The notes under the pieces: model-generated
Databases searched by the model: none
Told to the model about the DNA's origin: nothing
What the model saw: only the letters and a program-made list of their open reading frames with translations
Source: a virus
DNA length: 35,267 nt
Virus record (IMG/VR): IMGVR_UViG_3300029624_000038
Span: 1 to 35,267 of that record
Strand: one strand, 5' to 3'
Part shown: piece after piece, positions 19,483 through 28,605 of the stretch
How positions within the stretch are numbered: the first letter of the stretch is position 1
How the letters are laid out: each line of letters opens with the position of its first letter
Position numbers and translations under genes: made by a program

Positions 19483-22224
19483 TTAATCAAATCCGGACGC
19501 CCCGAATCCGGTTGTAAATCCTGAACTAAATGCCGGGGCGCCGTCGGCCGTTCCGGGTATTTCTAATAAAGTCACATTGCATTCGCTACGTTGAAAATCT
19601 ATTGTCATTGTGTCAATTATCAGCGTTACCCCTGGTAAATTTACGGAATCTATGAATGAATTGTAAAATTTAATGTCAAAATCGAATATCCCGTTTCCTG
19701 AAAATTCCCGCGTGACTTCCTGGTAAAAACTAATGATAACTTTAGTTAATATAGATTGTAAGCGTTCGGATTCCCCAACGCTATCGCGGGCCCATGTCGT
19801 GGTTTTGTTTCCGTTGCTTAGTCTGTAACTATTATTGTATATGTTTTTAGCGTTTCGTATGTCTGGAATATCACCAAACCGCAATATTATATCATCTGGC
19901 GTGAATGATGATCCCGGATTCCCGATTCGCGTGGTCAATGATTCATCCGGTATTTGTTCGCCGGATGGTAAATGAACTAAGTCCGAATTATCATATATAA
20001 TACCCTGAATGTATTCTTTTGTGTCGTCCGTATTTTCAGGGCCATATAACCACAACTGAGCGGAACCGTCAATGGTTCCGGTTACACCCGGTGCGCCTAT
20101 AATCACTTCATGTTCGATCCACCTGCCGAATTCATCTTTATCAACTGATATTGTTACGAAACTTGATGAAGTAGACCAACCGCCGGAATCCTGCAAGTAA
20201 TAAGTAGTACCCCCGTCAACCACCAAAACGGCAAACCGAACATCCACACTATCCGGGACCGGATCACCGGTCGATAAATCACCCGTTCCAACGTTCACAT
20301 TGTATTCAAATGATATTCTAAATGAATCGGTTGATGTATATTCAACACTTATGGCCGTTGATTTAGCAATGGCATACGAATTCCCGGTGGTAAACTTTGG
20401 ATCGCCTGATAAAAAAAACCCTGCCGATAGCGCCCCGGAAACTTCAAGCGCAAAAGTAGATCCGCGCCGGCCAACGCTTATTCGGCGGTATTCATATTGT
20501 AATGATTCGTTATCCGGGTTGATTACCTGTCGGCCCCAACTTTGTAAGATGTTTTCAAATTCACCGGTTAAAGCGTTGAATTGAAAATCCCATATTTCAA
20601 ACCCACCGTTTTTGATTTTAAATTCATCCTGTTGCCATTGTGTTCTAATGTTGATTTCGTTATATGCCTGAAGGCCACGAAACGATTGTGAACGGCCTTT
20701 CCAAACCAATCGATTACTGGTTGATGATCGTGCGATTTGTTGAACCACATCGGACAATGTGCCATTGGATGAATAGTCCCCGGTATAATCAAATTCGCGG
20801 TAATCAATGGTAGAATACAATTCTTCCACACGCAAAATATACCAATAACCGCCCCAATTGATTAATCGGGCACCAAATGTTAACAGTATTTCGCGCAATG
20901 ATTCGCCTATGTTTCGTGATTTACGTTCCTTAATTACATTTCCTAATAATGCAATGGTTTTGGATTCATCAATTTCATAAAACACATCATTGGATATGTA
21001 TGTTTGATCCAATGGATCATCGGCGGCGGTCGTTGCGTGGTTTGTTTCGTAAAGGTTTACACCCACCCGGATTGATTGTTCTAAGCCCGTAAACTGAAGC
21101 ATGCGGGCGATGATCTTTATTAACTTTTCCGTTCCAAAAAACTGTTTATTCCCATCACCTAATGAAAAATCATATATTCCCGCGGTGCCTGTTTTTTCAT
21201 ATGGCAAATCATTGAGTTTTTGAACCCCGTCGGTGGCTACTAATTCAACATTGTACGGCGGTTCCAACCATGGTTCAATCCATGTATCAGTTAAAATACT
21301 TCCCTGCCAAATCAAGGAATCATTTTTATATATCTTTAGTTTGTGTTTATCTTCATCGGCCCCGAATATTTCACGCATTTTCCCTTCAGACTGAACGGTA
21401 AACCGGGCCACGGCGCGGGTCGCTTTTAATGGGCTTAGTTTTTGTATTTCCTGCCTGGATATTGTGGTCATTTCCAACGTTAACGGTGACCCCCCGTCCA
21501 TTTTTGGTATATCGACAATAGCGCCGGTGTAATCTTTTTCGGTTACATCAATTCGGAAACTGTCGCCATTCCAGGAAACCCATTCAGATCTATATTTAAC
21601 GGGCTCAGGGGCCGGGGGCGTTGGTGGCTCTGTTCCTATTCCGCCAATTACGACTGTTTGGGTTATTATGTTCCCGACCGAATCATAGGCGTAAACGGTA
21701 TAGGTGCCCTTTACAAGCCCAGTAAAATTTCCAGACGTGTTGGTCGCGATTGGGTAGGTTAACGGATCCAGGGAATAACGAACGTCACCGGATGCGGTGG
21801 TAGTTGCGGAAACTGTAAATTCACCATCCGCCGCGCTTGTACTTGATGCATCGGTAATTGATAACGTATCCCATTCCAAAGTTTCGGTTTCCCCGCTACA
21901 TAAAAGTGAATCATTTTCCGATTTTATTGCATATGGAAAATTTACGCCCCCGCGCCACGTTGCAAGCTTGTCGTTTGTGGGGTTGCATATTTGCGGCTCA
22001 TAATATCCAAGTATTCCGGTAACTACCAACGAATCGTTTTCGGCTAACGGGATTAGCGGGCCGCCGGTACGCTCTGCAAATATACCGTTTCCAAGCGTAT
22101 CAACATACACCGATAATTCCGGGGATTCAAAAAAATCGTGTCTTATTTCAACCTGATCACCCGCATCATAACCGCTTCCATATGTTGCCGTTAGGGTAAA
22201 TCTTCCAAGTATAGTTTGCGCCAT
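19483..22224 (-). CDS. Large tail-tip/baseplate hub protein, 913 aa
   Basis: Follows the tape measure gene with no gap (stop at 22225, start at 22224), the usual place of distal-tail/hub proteins. Residues 1-120 are beta-rich; about 120-195 look like an immunoglobulin-like or SprB-type repeat domain (TYTVYAYDSVGNIITQTVVIGG), then a proline linker (EPPTPPAPEP); 210-500 contain the hub-like part (KYRSEWVSWNGDSFRID; LIKIIARMLQFTGLEQSIRV); the C-terminal third has carbohydrate-binding-like beta segments. No lysozyme motif. Probably assembles as the trimeric tip that carries the fibres. Confidence 0.7.
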   Translation of the reverse strand: MAQTILGRFTLTATYGSGYDAGDQVEIRHDFFESPELSVYVDTLGNGIFAERTGGPLIPLAENDSLVVTGILGYYEPQICNPTNDKLATWRGGVNFPYAIKSENDSLLCSGETETLEWDTLSITDASSTSAADGEFTVSATTTASGDVRYSLDPLTYPIATNTSGNFTGLVKGTYTVYAYDSVGNIITQTVVIGGIGTEPPTPPAPEPVKYRSEWVSWNGDSFRIDVTEKDYTGAIVDIPKMDGGSPLTLEMTTISRQEIQKLSPLKATRAVARFTVQSEGKMREIFGADEDKHKLKIYKNDSLIWQGSILTDTWIEPWLEPPYNVELVATDGVQKLNDLPYEKTGTAGIYDFSLGDGNKQFFGTEKLIKIIARMLQFTGLEQSIRVGVNLYETNHATTAADDPLDQTYISNDVFYEIDESKTIALLGNVIKERKSRNIGESLREILLTFGARLINWGGYWYILRVEELYSTIDYREFDYTGDYSSNGTLSDVVQQIARSSTSNRLVWKGRSQSFRGLQAYNEINIRTQWQQDEFKIKNGGFEIWDFQFNALTGEFENILQSWGRQVINPDNESLQYEYRRISVGRRGSTFALEVSGALSAGFFLSGDPKFTTGNSYAIAKSTAISVEYTSTDSFRISFEYNVNVGTGDLSTGDPVPDSVDVRFAVLVVDGGTTYYLQDSGGWSTSSSFVTISVDKDEFGRWIEHEVIIGAPGVTGTIDGSAQLWLYGPENTDDTKEYIQGIIYDNSDLVHLPSGEQIPDESLTTRIGNPGSSFTPDDIILRFGDIPDIRNAKNIYNNSYRLSNGNKTTTWARDSVGESERLQSILTKVIISFYQEVTREFSGNGIFDFDIKFYNSFIDSVNLPGVTLIIDTMTIDFQRSECNVTLLEIPGTADGAPAFSSGFTTGFGASGFD

Positions 22225-24471
22225 CTATACAGCTATTTGAGTTATTCCGCCGGAACGCTTATTCAAATTGATTTGCCGATCAAAGGCCGTAACTAAATCG
22301 TTTCCGGATGCGGAAAAGTGCCCGATGATTCGTATTGTTTTCATCCCACCGGCGCCACCACTCATTTTATTCATAATGCCTGGGAACTCCTTTAATGGTA
22401 TAATGGCCTCCCGGCCGGCTTCACCAACCAATGCGGGCGTTGGTCCTGTGGCTATTCCACCCGTGGCCATTGGTGTTAACATCCTACTAAATAGCGCCTT
22501 TAGTCCTGCCGCTGCTGCCCCCGCGATTGGTAGCGCCGCCGGTCCTAAAAAACTTAGCTTACCAATTGTCCCGGCCATGATGGCGCTAATGGCCTGATTG
22601 ATATAATTACCAACTAATTTTTTGATTGCGTTTCCTATCGATTGTGTACCATCAATTACGCTGGTTACCGCCGACCCCATCGATGATGCAAATGAATCGG
22701 ACCACGATATTTGCGCCTCCGCGTTCCGTTCCTGGGTTTCGGTTAATTCGTCGGTTTTTTCTTTTAATAAAACTACTTTTCCGATAAGCTGATCCAGCGG
22801 GCCGCCGCCTGTATCGCCTTCCATAGATCCAACTTTACTTATACCACCTAACGCATTTTGCCGGTTGTCAACGGGGGCCGACTGGCTGGTTGGTGATGAT
22901 GGCATGGTTGGTGCCATTGGTAATGATCTGTTTTCTGATTTGGTTTGTTTCAGCTTCCCGCCGCCTGATAACACATCCATCATGCCGGTTGTTAATCCGC
23001 TGGTTTGCCCGGCCGCTGATGATACACCTTGTTCAGCGCCCCGCATGGTTAATTGAATTTCTTTTCTAAATGCTTCCGTTGATTTCCGGGCTTCTTCTAT
23101 AGCTTCCCCCCAATCGCTTTTGAAAAATCCGGCTACGCGCCCCAACGGTCCCAAAATTGCATCAACAAACCCGAACGCCAAATTAATCAACTTATTAATC
23201 CAGATAGCGAATATGTTATATGCCGCATCCCAAACCGCATCCCACCCCCTGGTTGAAACGTCCTTAAACGCGTTAATTATTTCAACAATAGTGGATATGA
23301 ACCCATCTATTAATTCAATTATCGGGGTGATTACGCGTTTTATGGTGTCCCAAATTAAGCCCAACGTATTATCCCAAATCCGGGTTAACGTGTCGCCCAT
23401 CGTATTAGTGCTGGATATTACATTCCCATTGAATTTATTAAACAGGCTTTCAACACGTTTGATCGTTGGTCCCAGCCTAGTTTCAAAAAATTCAACCACT
23501 TCATCCCAATGTGTTACTATTGCCGCCGCTGTTAAGGCTGCTGCCGCCGCTATGGCGCCAATGGGGCCGGTCATTAGCGCCAATCCTGATGCCACCGCCG
23601 GCGCAATGCTTACTATTCCACCCAATGCAACCAACAAAGGGCCAACCGCGGCCGCTAATGCGGCAACAACTGTAATGGTTCGTTTTACCGATGGGTCCAA
23701 TTCCTTAAACCGGGCTACTAAATCCCTTATATAATCAATAGCGGGCTGTAATATTTCCAAAATGAATGGTCCGAAATCTTCCATCAAATCACCAACTGAA
23801 TTTGATAGTTGTTGCAATGCACCCGCGCCGGCGGTGGCGGCGGCCGCGCTACCCCCATATTGTTTTTCAAGCTCGGTTAATATTATTGATTGTGCTTGCG
23901 CTAATTGTCCGGATTGCGCCAATCCTTTTACCATATCCGTTTGGGAATCGCTGAACTGAATACCCGCCCGACCTAGGGCGCCTAAATTAGCGACCGGGTC
24001 ATTTAACGCTTTACCCAACATGATTGAAGCGGCTGTTAAATCACCCCCCAAACGTGTTGCTAAATCAATCGACGCTTGTTGCGTTCGATCAAAGGCGGTT
24101 TCTGTTATGTTGGTAAATGTTAGAAGTTGGGCCGTAACGCCTTGCAATATTTCTTCATCACCAAATATGGTGTTTTGTTGAAATTTTTCGGCTTGCTTTT
24201 GTAATTCTTCTAATGTCCGGCCAACGGTTCCACCTGTAGATTTTAACCCGGCTTCCACCTGGGCAATGGCCTTGGCTTGTTTGTCAAATGCCATTACTGA
24301 TTTAGCGCCCAATGCAATGATTGGCGCGGTAACACCAATGGACAAATCACGCCCGATTCGCTTCATCCTACCCCCAACGCGTTTGAAATCGCGTTCCATC
24401 TTCTGCATTTTCGTGCTGAAGTCATTCAGGCGGGCGGATACTTTTACCGCTAATTCCTTAATTGATGCCAT
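22225..24471 (-). CDS. Tape measure protein
   Basis: 748 aa. Residues 1-50 are charged and helical (ARLNDFSTKMQKMERDFKRVGGRMKRIGRDL), as in the TP901 tape-measure family; hydrophobic alanine-rich segments at about 263-318; a C-terminal glycine/alanine-rich part with GEAGREAIIPL, a motif common near the ends of these proteins. It is the longest gene after the chaperone frameshift pair, as expected. At about 1.5 angstrom per residue the predicted tail length is near 110 nm, a normal siphovirus value. A murein-cutting domain is not visible. Confidence 0.92.
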   Translation of the reverse strand: MASIKELAVKVSARLNDFSTKMQKMERDFKRVGGRMKRIGRDLSIGVTAPIIALGAKSVMAFDKQAKAIAQVEAGLKSTGGTVGRTLEELQKQAEKFQQNTIFGDEEILQGVTAQLLTFTNITETAFDRTQQASIDLATRLGGDLTAASIMLGKALNDPVANLGALGRAGIQFSDSQTDMVKGLAQSGQLAQAQSIILTELEKQYGGSAAAATAGAGALQQLSNSVGDLMEDFGPFILEILQPAIDYIRDLVARFKELDPSVKRTITVVAALAAAVGPLLVALGGIVSIAPAVASGLALMTGPIGAIAAAAALTAAAIVTHWDEVVEFFETRLGPTIKRVESLFNKFNGNVISSTNTMGDTLTRIWDNTLGLIWDTIKRVITPIIELIDGFISTIVEIINAFKDVSTRGWDAVWDAAYNIFAIWINKLINLAFGFVDAILGPLGRVAGFFKSDWGEAIEEARKSTEAFRKEIQLTMRGAEQGVSSAAGQTSGLTTGMMDVLSGGGKLKQTKSENRSLPMAPTMPSSPTSQSAPVDNRQNALGGISKVGSMEGDTGGGPLDQLIGKVVLLKEKTDELTETQERNAEAQISWSDSFASSMGSAVTSVIDGTQSIGNAIKKLVGNYINQAISAIMAGTIGKLSFLGPAALPIAGAAAAGLKALFSRMLTPMATGGIATGPTPALVGEAGREAIIPLKEFPGIMNKMSGGAGGMKTIRIIGHFSASGNDLVTAFDRQINLNKRSGGITQIAV

Positions 24472-24850
24472 CGTTGTATTTTTTTACGACCCTATTCAAT
24501 TTTCTGTCAAGTTCGGCAATTTGTTCAGGTGTTAATTTACCACTTTTTTTAAGGGTTTCCGACTTTTTGTCCCATGGGAATGGTAACATCTTTTCCGGTG
24601 TCAATCCGTCACCCTTGGTGTGAACATTGGAATATATTTGAACCCGTAAAACATTCATTAATCCTTCATACAAAGATTGAATGTATTTTATTTCTGATTC
24701 CTTCATTTCGTATTCATAATCAAACGCCCCGCGGATTAAAATATCGTATTCGCGGGGCGTTAAATCATCAACCATGTTGGGCGGCATTTTCAGGATATTC
24801 CACCCGGTTATTAGTACGGAATCAAAATATTCATCAATAGTTATTTTTTT
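24458..24850 (-). CDS. Tail assembly chaperone, -1 frame extension (gpT-like)
   Basis: The frame is open without a stop from 24850 to 24458, although the first ATG is only at 24787. Read as an extension of the upstream ORF after a -1 shift, it begins ITIDEYFDSVLITGWNILK, then MPPNMVDDLTPREYDILIRGAF, so it adds about 128 residues to the 123-residue product (fusion of about 251 aa). The WNxxxMPPxxVDxLTPxEY pattern is the kind of segment found in phage chaperone extensions. It overlaps the tape measure start by 14 bp, which is the standard location of lambda G/GT-type pairs. Confidence 0.75.
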   Translation of the reverse strand, partial: KKITIDEYFDSVLITGWNILKMPPNMVDDLTPREYDILIRGAFDYEYEMKESEIKYIQSLYEGLMNVLRVQIYSNVHTKGDGLTPEKMLPFPWDKKSETLKKSGKLTPEQIAELDRKLNRVVKKYNDGIN

Positions 24851-25212
24851 TTACTAGCTGGTTTTTTACCGTCTGATCCCCCGAACGCCGTTTCAATTTG
24901 TTTTTGAAACACTTCAAAAAGATGTGTAAAATCAACCCCATCCATATGATCTTCAAGTTCGCCGGGATCATCGTATTCAAAGCTTAGTCCCTCTTTTTGG
25001 GCGCCGTATTTCATTCCATAAAACAAAATCGTTTCAAACGCGCCTTCAGATAAACACATTGAAATATTAATATTCCCGCTTAGAACATCAAATCCGGCCT
25101 TTGCCATATTCCGGAATGCATCGGACGCAACAATTCGTTTCAACGCGGCATAACTAAAACGTATTGGATGTTTTTTATCCAATGATGGTATGTAAATTAC
25201 CTCAATGGCCAC
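24841..25212 (-). CDS. Tail assembly chaperone (gpG-like)
   Basis: 123 aa, placed between major tail protein and tape measure. N-terminal strand and helices (IEVIYIPSLDKKHPIRFSY; ALKRIVASDAFRNMAKAGF), acidic middle (EYDDPGELEDHMDG), lysine-rich end (KKPASKKK). The stop follows a run of nine A. Small proteins in this place coat the tape measure during tail assembly; a minor -1 frameshift product recruits it to the tail tube. Its start shares the last base of the major tail protein's stop region. Confidence 0.78.
   Translation of the reverse strand: MAIEVIYIPSLDKKHPIRFSYAALKRIVASDAFRNMAKAGFDVLSGNINISMCLSEGAFETILFYGMKYGAQKEGLSFEYDDPGELEDHMDGVDFTHLFEVFQKQIETAFGGSDGKKPASKKK
24844..24853 (-). promoter_or_regulatory. 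Programmed -1 frameshift slippery site
   Basis: On the minus strand the zero frame ends AGT AAA AAA AAA TAA. The nine A contain the classic A_AAA_AAA heptamer. The -1 frame then continues ATA ACT ATT GAT GAA without a stop to 24458. Location between the two chaperone ORFs is as in lambda and most siphophages. I did not find a clear stimulatory pseudoknot by eye; the following bases are AT-rich. Confidence 0.75.
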
Positions 25213-25634
25213 TATGAAACCGTGTTTTTGGTAATTGCCCCGGTTCCTTCAAATGAAATGGATGCGGTCACGTTATCTTCCACGCCGGCGGATATGGATA
25301 ACGATGTAAGGTAAACAGTTCCGCGCCAAAATAAATCACCTGTAACTTCAGTTGACCAATAAGCCGTTAAGGTGGTTCGGTTATCAATTGAGTTTTGAAG
25401 CTCATTTGCACCGTTGGCAACGCCAATTTCTACAAAAAATTCCCCGGAACCTGTGAAGTTCCGTAACGCTTCCAAATTATCCTTCCACCCTTGCGAATCC
25501 TTTGTGGTGGTTTCGCGCAATTCCTGGTTTATAGTTAATTCGGTATTGGTGCTATTGGCAATTTTGACTTCACTTCCGGATGTTCCGGTGTAAAGTGCAA
25601 ACAGGGTACTATTTATTATGTTTACGGTTGGCAT
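25212..25634 (-). CDS. Major tail tube protein
   Basis: 140 aa, all-beta, matching the TP901-1-type major tail protein layout: an N-terminal SGSEVKIANSTNTELTIN part, TTKDSQGWKDNLEALRNFTGSGEFFVE in the middle, ending VTASISFEGTGAI. It is upstream of the chaperone pair and shares its boundary base with it. Expected to form the tail tube rings around the tape measure. Confidence 0.85.
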   Translation of the reverse strand: MPTVNIINSTLFALYTGTSGSEVKIANSTNTELTINQELRETTTKDSQGWKDNLEALRNFTGSGEFFVEIGVANGANELQNSIDNRTTLTAYWSTEVTGDLFWRGTVYLTSLSISAGVEDNVTASISFEGTGAITKNTVS

Positions 25635-25637
25635 TTT

Positions 25638-25901
25638 TTATGAAATATTTTTATCCGTGGATCTGGTTTTGCGTTTTCTTTTGCTTTCCATGGTTTGAAT
25701 TCCGTGGCTCCTTAAAGATACATTTTTTTCAACAATTTTCCACACTTGACCCAATAATGGGTCGTTTTCGGAAACCATTTCCAGCGCCAAACCGGATTTA
25801 ATTAATCGTAAACCGTAATTTTTAACGACTTCCAATTCCAAACCCTTTTTCATGGCCGGTCCGGATTCGCGTTCGATTTCCTTTGTTAGTTTTATTCTCA
25901 T
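25638..25901 (-). CDS. Hypothetical small basic protein, 87 aa
   Basis: ATG start in an ATGA junction with the tail terminator-like gene; stop 3 bp before the major tail gene. Charged throughout; C-terminus very basic (ESKRKRKTRSTDKN). A MKKGLELEVVKNYGLRLIKSGLALEM segment suggests a small beta/alpha domain. No family recognised. Its place between tail terminator and tube protein suggests a structural accessory. Confidence 0.55.
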   Translation of the reverse strand: MRIKLTKEIERESGPAMKKGLELEVVKNYGLRLIKSGLALEMVSENDPLLGQVWKIVEKNVSLRSHGIQTMESKRKRKTRSTDKNIS

Positions 25902-26311
25902 GATCTTAAAACCCTAAATTGATAATCATATACTTTATGGTGCAACCCTTCATCTTCCGGAAGGTTTTCAAATTCATCATCTTCATCCAGGTATTGCGTT
26001 GACTGGATCCGGATGGATAAATGTGTTCCGGAATAACGGTCAATTGCGGACCTAATCGATTCGCCTATTGATTGCGCTTCCGCGTATGTTTTTGCAAATA
26101 CTGATATTTGAACACGTATTGCATCCAGTTTTGAAGGCCCATCTTTTGTGTCTGATGGTAATACGCTAATTCTTGATAGGCGTACAAACGGCGGGGGAAC
26201 TCCGTGTGGAATAATGTTTGAATAAACCTTAATATCACCATCGCCATCGTTTCCGATTAGCGTTGATACGGATGGCGTATTAATTAATTTATGTCGAACA
26301 CCTTCAAGCAT
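25898..26311 (-). CDS. Tail terminator/completion protein (DUF3168/gp17-like)
   Basis: 137 aa with the pattern of tail-completion proteins: an N-terminal TPSVSTLIGNDGDGDIKVYSNIIPHGVPPPFVRLSRI region, SKLDAIRVQISVFAKTYAEAQSIGESIRSAID in the middle and a DEGLHHKVYDYQFRV end. It would cap the tail tube and join it to the head. Position after HK97 gp10-like and before the tail tube genes agrees. Confidence 0.78.
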   Translation of the reverse strand: MLEGVRHKLINTPSVSTLIGNDGDGDIKVYSNIIPHGVPPPFVRLSRISVLPSDTKDGPSKLDAIRVQISVFAKTYAEAQSIGESIRSAIDRYSGTHLSIRIQSTQYLDEDDEFENLPEDEGLHHKVYDYQFRVLRS

Positions 26312-26330
26312 ACTATAAATTTAGCCAAAA

Positions 26331-26846
26331 TTACCGTTTTTTGTCCCATTCCTTTTGTATTTCCTTTGCTATCAGATCAGAATGAAGCTTATTTACTTTG
26401 TCCTTGTTAGCATCAAACGCCGGTCGGATAAATGGTTGGGGTCGCATATTTACGGTTCCAAACTCAATAAAAAGCGCGTAAAATGCATCATTGGCAACGT
26501 ACCGCCCGCCTTTGTCTGCCTTAACACCTACTAATTTAAAAACGTCTGCCGACCGACGGCCGGCGCGGGTGCTAATCGTTTTTATAGTTTTCTTCAATGT
26601 ACCTGGGTTGTATTCAAATGATGGCTTTGATTGGCCTTTACCCTTACGTTGTCCATTGGCACGGGGGTATACATAATGTTTTGATGTTGAAACCGGGACG
26701 CGCGATTTCATATCATTCCTGATGATTGCGGACCCCCTGGTTAATATTCTTAATAGGGTGTTTTTGCGTTGACGGAAATCTAATCCTTTTAGGGATTTTT
26801 CCAGATCATGAAATCCAATTAATTCCACTTTTACTTCGTCCGCCAT
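26331..26846 (-). CDS. HK97 gp10-like head-tail/tail completion protein
   Basis: 171 aa. Contains the gp10 family pattern: basic N-terminal helix (LEKSLKGLDFRQRKNTLLRIL), AIIRNDMKSRVPVST, a basic GTLKKTIKTI segment, then AFYALFIEFGTVNMRPQPFIRPAFDA, the family's FVEFGT..xxPxPFxRPA motif. It overlaps the glycosyltransferase-like gene start region by 16 bp, showing that the latter is inserted into, but tightly linked with, the connector cassette. Confidence 0.85.
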   Translation of the reverse strand: MADEVKVELIGFHDLEKSLKGLDFRQRKNTLLRILTRGSAIIRNDMKSRVPVSTSKHYVYPRANGQRKGKGQSKPSFEYNPGTLKKTIKTISTRAGRRSADVFKLVGVKADKGGRYVANDAFYALFIEFGTVNMRPQPFIRPAFDANKDKVNKLHSDLIAKEIQKEWDKKR

Positions 26847-27703
26847 TTTTCAATTAATGATTTAATGTCATCATATTCCGGAATATACGGTTTTATCCAC
26901 TCCAAATCACGCGGTTTTCCATCGAATTTTTCAAAGCTATGAATATTAACGTCTGATTTTATCCCAACGGTAACCGGGGCGTCCGGGTATCCCATAAGGG
27001 TTGCAAAAACTTGTTTTGAATGCAAAAACCGGTTTGATGATGTGTCTAATCCGCTGTTAATGTGTGTATCCCATAAACAAACGGACGGCCCCCGGATGAT
27101 TTCAATTATACCACGATTAACCAGATCATGGGCTTTTTTGTGTTCAAGGGTTATTCGTAAATTTTTACGGAAAATTCCGCCCCCGGATGTGTAGTTTTTC
27201 AAAAAACGAACATCATAGCCGATGGCGTTTTTAACTAAAATTTCGCGTGAAAACATCCGACCCACACCAAACGCGCCGGGCCATGATGGGTGCCATACGT
27301 GCTTTACTTCCCCGGTATACTTATTGACAAAATTGTGTTCCTGGATTGCCACATAATGCATTCCATTATGTATTTGCTTCATCATCAAATCCATGTATTG
27401 ATTGGATAGTATATCATCGGACCCCAATTCAACCATAAAATCCCATTCATGCTTCATGGCTTCCGATAACCCTGCGTTTTTTTTCTGCCCCAAATAATCA
27501 TTGGAATACATGAACGTTTTGATTCCGTATTTTTCCGCCTTTGGCCTCATGTATGGTTCCGATATAACACAAAAGGCCATTCCAGTATATCCGTTAGCGT
27601 AATCTATTAGGCGTCGGATACCTTTAAAACAAATTTCAGTTATATCTGGTCGTTTCCAGGCTGCAAGGAAAAAACATATTCTAGGAATCCAATGTTGGTT
27701 CAT
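26831..27703 (-). CDS. GT-A glycosyltransferase-like protein in connector module
   Basis: 290 aa. N-terminal Rossmann-like strand then FCVISEPYMRP, GQKKNAGLSEAM and FMVELGSDDILSNQY (GSDD at about 94-97), matching the nucleotide-sugar- and metal-binding region of GT-A (family 2-like) enzymes. The middle has aromatic, charged segments (NKYTGEVKHVWHPSWPGAFGVGR). No membrane segment. It is placed between the closure protein and gp10-like genes, overlapping both (23 and 16 bp), which suggests expression with virion proteins. A hypothesis is glycosylation of a head/tail protein. The acceptor is unknown. Confidence 0.75.
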   Translation of the reverse strand: MNQHWIPRICFFLAAWKRPDITEICFKGIRRLIDYANGYTGMAFCVISEPYMRPKAEKYGIKTFMYSNDYLGQKKNAGLSEAMKHEWDFMVELGSDDILSNQYMDLMMKQIHNGMHYVAIQEHNFVNKYTGEVKHVWHPSWPGAFGVGRMFSREILVKNAIGYDVRFLKNYTSGGGIFRKNLRITLEHKKAHDLVNRGIIEIIRGPSVCLWDTHINSGLDTSSNRFLHSKQVFATLMGYPDAPVTVGIKSDVNIHSFEKFDGKPRDLEWIKPYIPEYDDIKSLIEKWRTK

Positions 27704-28025
27704 TATCGCGCAATTCGGTAACTATTATCAATTCGTGTTGCGTTCTCATTTTTTCTTTGGTGCCGATAATGTAATAATACTGATCATCAAAATTAACTCG
27801 CATTTGTGCCGTTACGCCATCTATGTGGCGGACCACCCATTCGGTAAAATCCTTGCTAACTTGTTGTGCCGCTTCAAATGTTTCGCGGGTATTCGTTACG
27901 TTGCGGCGGGCCCAAACTGTGGCAAACGTAGCCCATCCGGTGGTTTCTTTGTCGCCGTGGGTGGTGGTGGTTTTGGTCGGCTGTTCAATTACTATTTTTT
28001 TATCGAACTGATGGATCCTTGACAT
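27681..28025 (-). CDS. Head closure protein (Phage_H_T_join type)
   Basis: 114 aa. Matches the SPP1 gp16/HK97 head-closure pattern: RIHQFDKKIVIEQPT, TGWATFATVWARRNVTNTRETFEAAQ, TEWVVRHIDGVTAQMRVNFDDQYYYIIGTKEK, then an ELIIVTEL strand. It overlaps the adaptor gene before it by 26 bp and the glycosyltransferase-like gene after it by 23 bp. It seals the portal after packaging. Confidence 0.85.
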   Translation of the reverse strand: MSRIHQFDKKIVIEQPTKTTTTHGDKETTGWATFATVWARRNVTNTRETFEAAQQVSKDFTEWVVRHIDGVTAQMRVNFDDQYYYIIGTKEKMRTQHELIIVTELRDNEPTLDS

Positions 28026-28605
28026 TTCCGTAATATTTATACGCGGCTAATAGAAAACGATGGCCCATTGGGACGCGGTAAACAGGCGCCCCGCTTATTA
28101 CATCCTGTCGGGATTCTTCAAAATATGTAGCTGCAATAATTTTTATAGCTGATCTTATGGCTTGCGGAACGTCTGAAATATTTTCACCATATCCAGCCTT
28201 AAACCTGATTCGTATTCGGCCGTTTGTGTTTGATTTTAATTGTGGGGTGGAACCGGTGATTTTTATTCGGCCTGGTTCCATTCGGGTTTCAATTGTGTAA
28301 TTGCTTGATGCAAACGTCTGATCATCGGATGATGTACCGTCATACTTTATGCTTTCAACGGATAATAACGGGGGGAACGGGATGTTTATACACGTATCCC
28401 AATCATCCATCGTCATTTCATATGTTTTTGATATTAAAGACCTAGATAAATAATGTTCTGCCGCTTGTCTTGCTGCGGTGATCAGCGATTCAATTAAAGT
28501 ATCTTCATCGGATGATGTAACACGCAAATGATCCTTCATTTCCGACAAGGTCACCGGTTCAATAGCTGAATCCGTAACGACTTTAACGGATTTTATTGGC
28601 TGCAT
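28000..28605 (-). CDS. Head-tail adaptor (HK97 gp6 / phiE125 gp8-like)
   Basis: 201 aa. Begins with VTDSAIEPVTLSEMKDHLRVTSSDEDTLIESLITAARQAAEHYLSRSL, the typical phiE125 gp8/HK97 gp6 pattern, with a TIETRMEPGRI beta part and a closing helix AIKIIAATYFEES. Forms the adaptor ring below the portal. Overlaps the HhH-containing gene by 23 bp. Confidence 0.9.
   Translation of the reverse strand: MQPIKSVKVVTDSAIEPVTLSEMKDHLRVTSSDEDTLIESLITAARQAAEHYLSRSLISKTYEMTMDDWDTCINIPFPPLLSVESIKYDGTSSDDQTFASSNYTIETRMEPGRIKITGSTPQLKSNTNGRIRIRFKAGYGENISDVPQAIRSAIKIIAATYFEESRQDVISGAPVYRVPMGHRFLLAAYKYYGNVKDPSVR

Noticed and set aside
23120-23734. Long plus-strand ORF opposite the tape measure gene
   Set aside because: It mirrors the alanine-rich part of the tape measure in antisense, has no start context, no family and an implausible composition; typical shadow of a GC-richer coding stretch.
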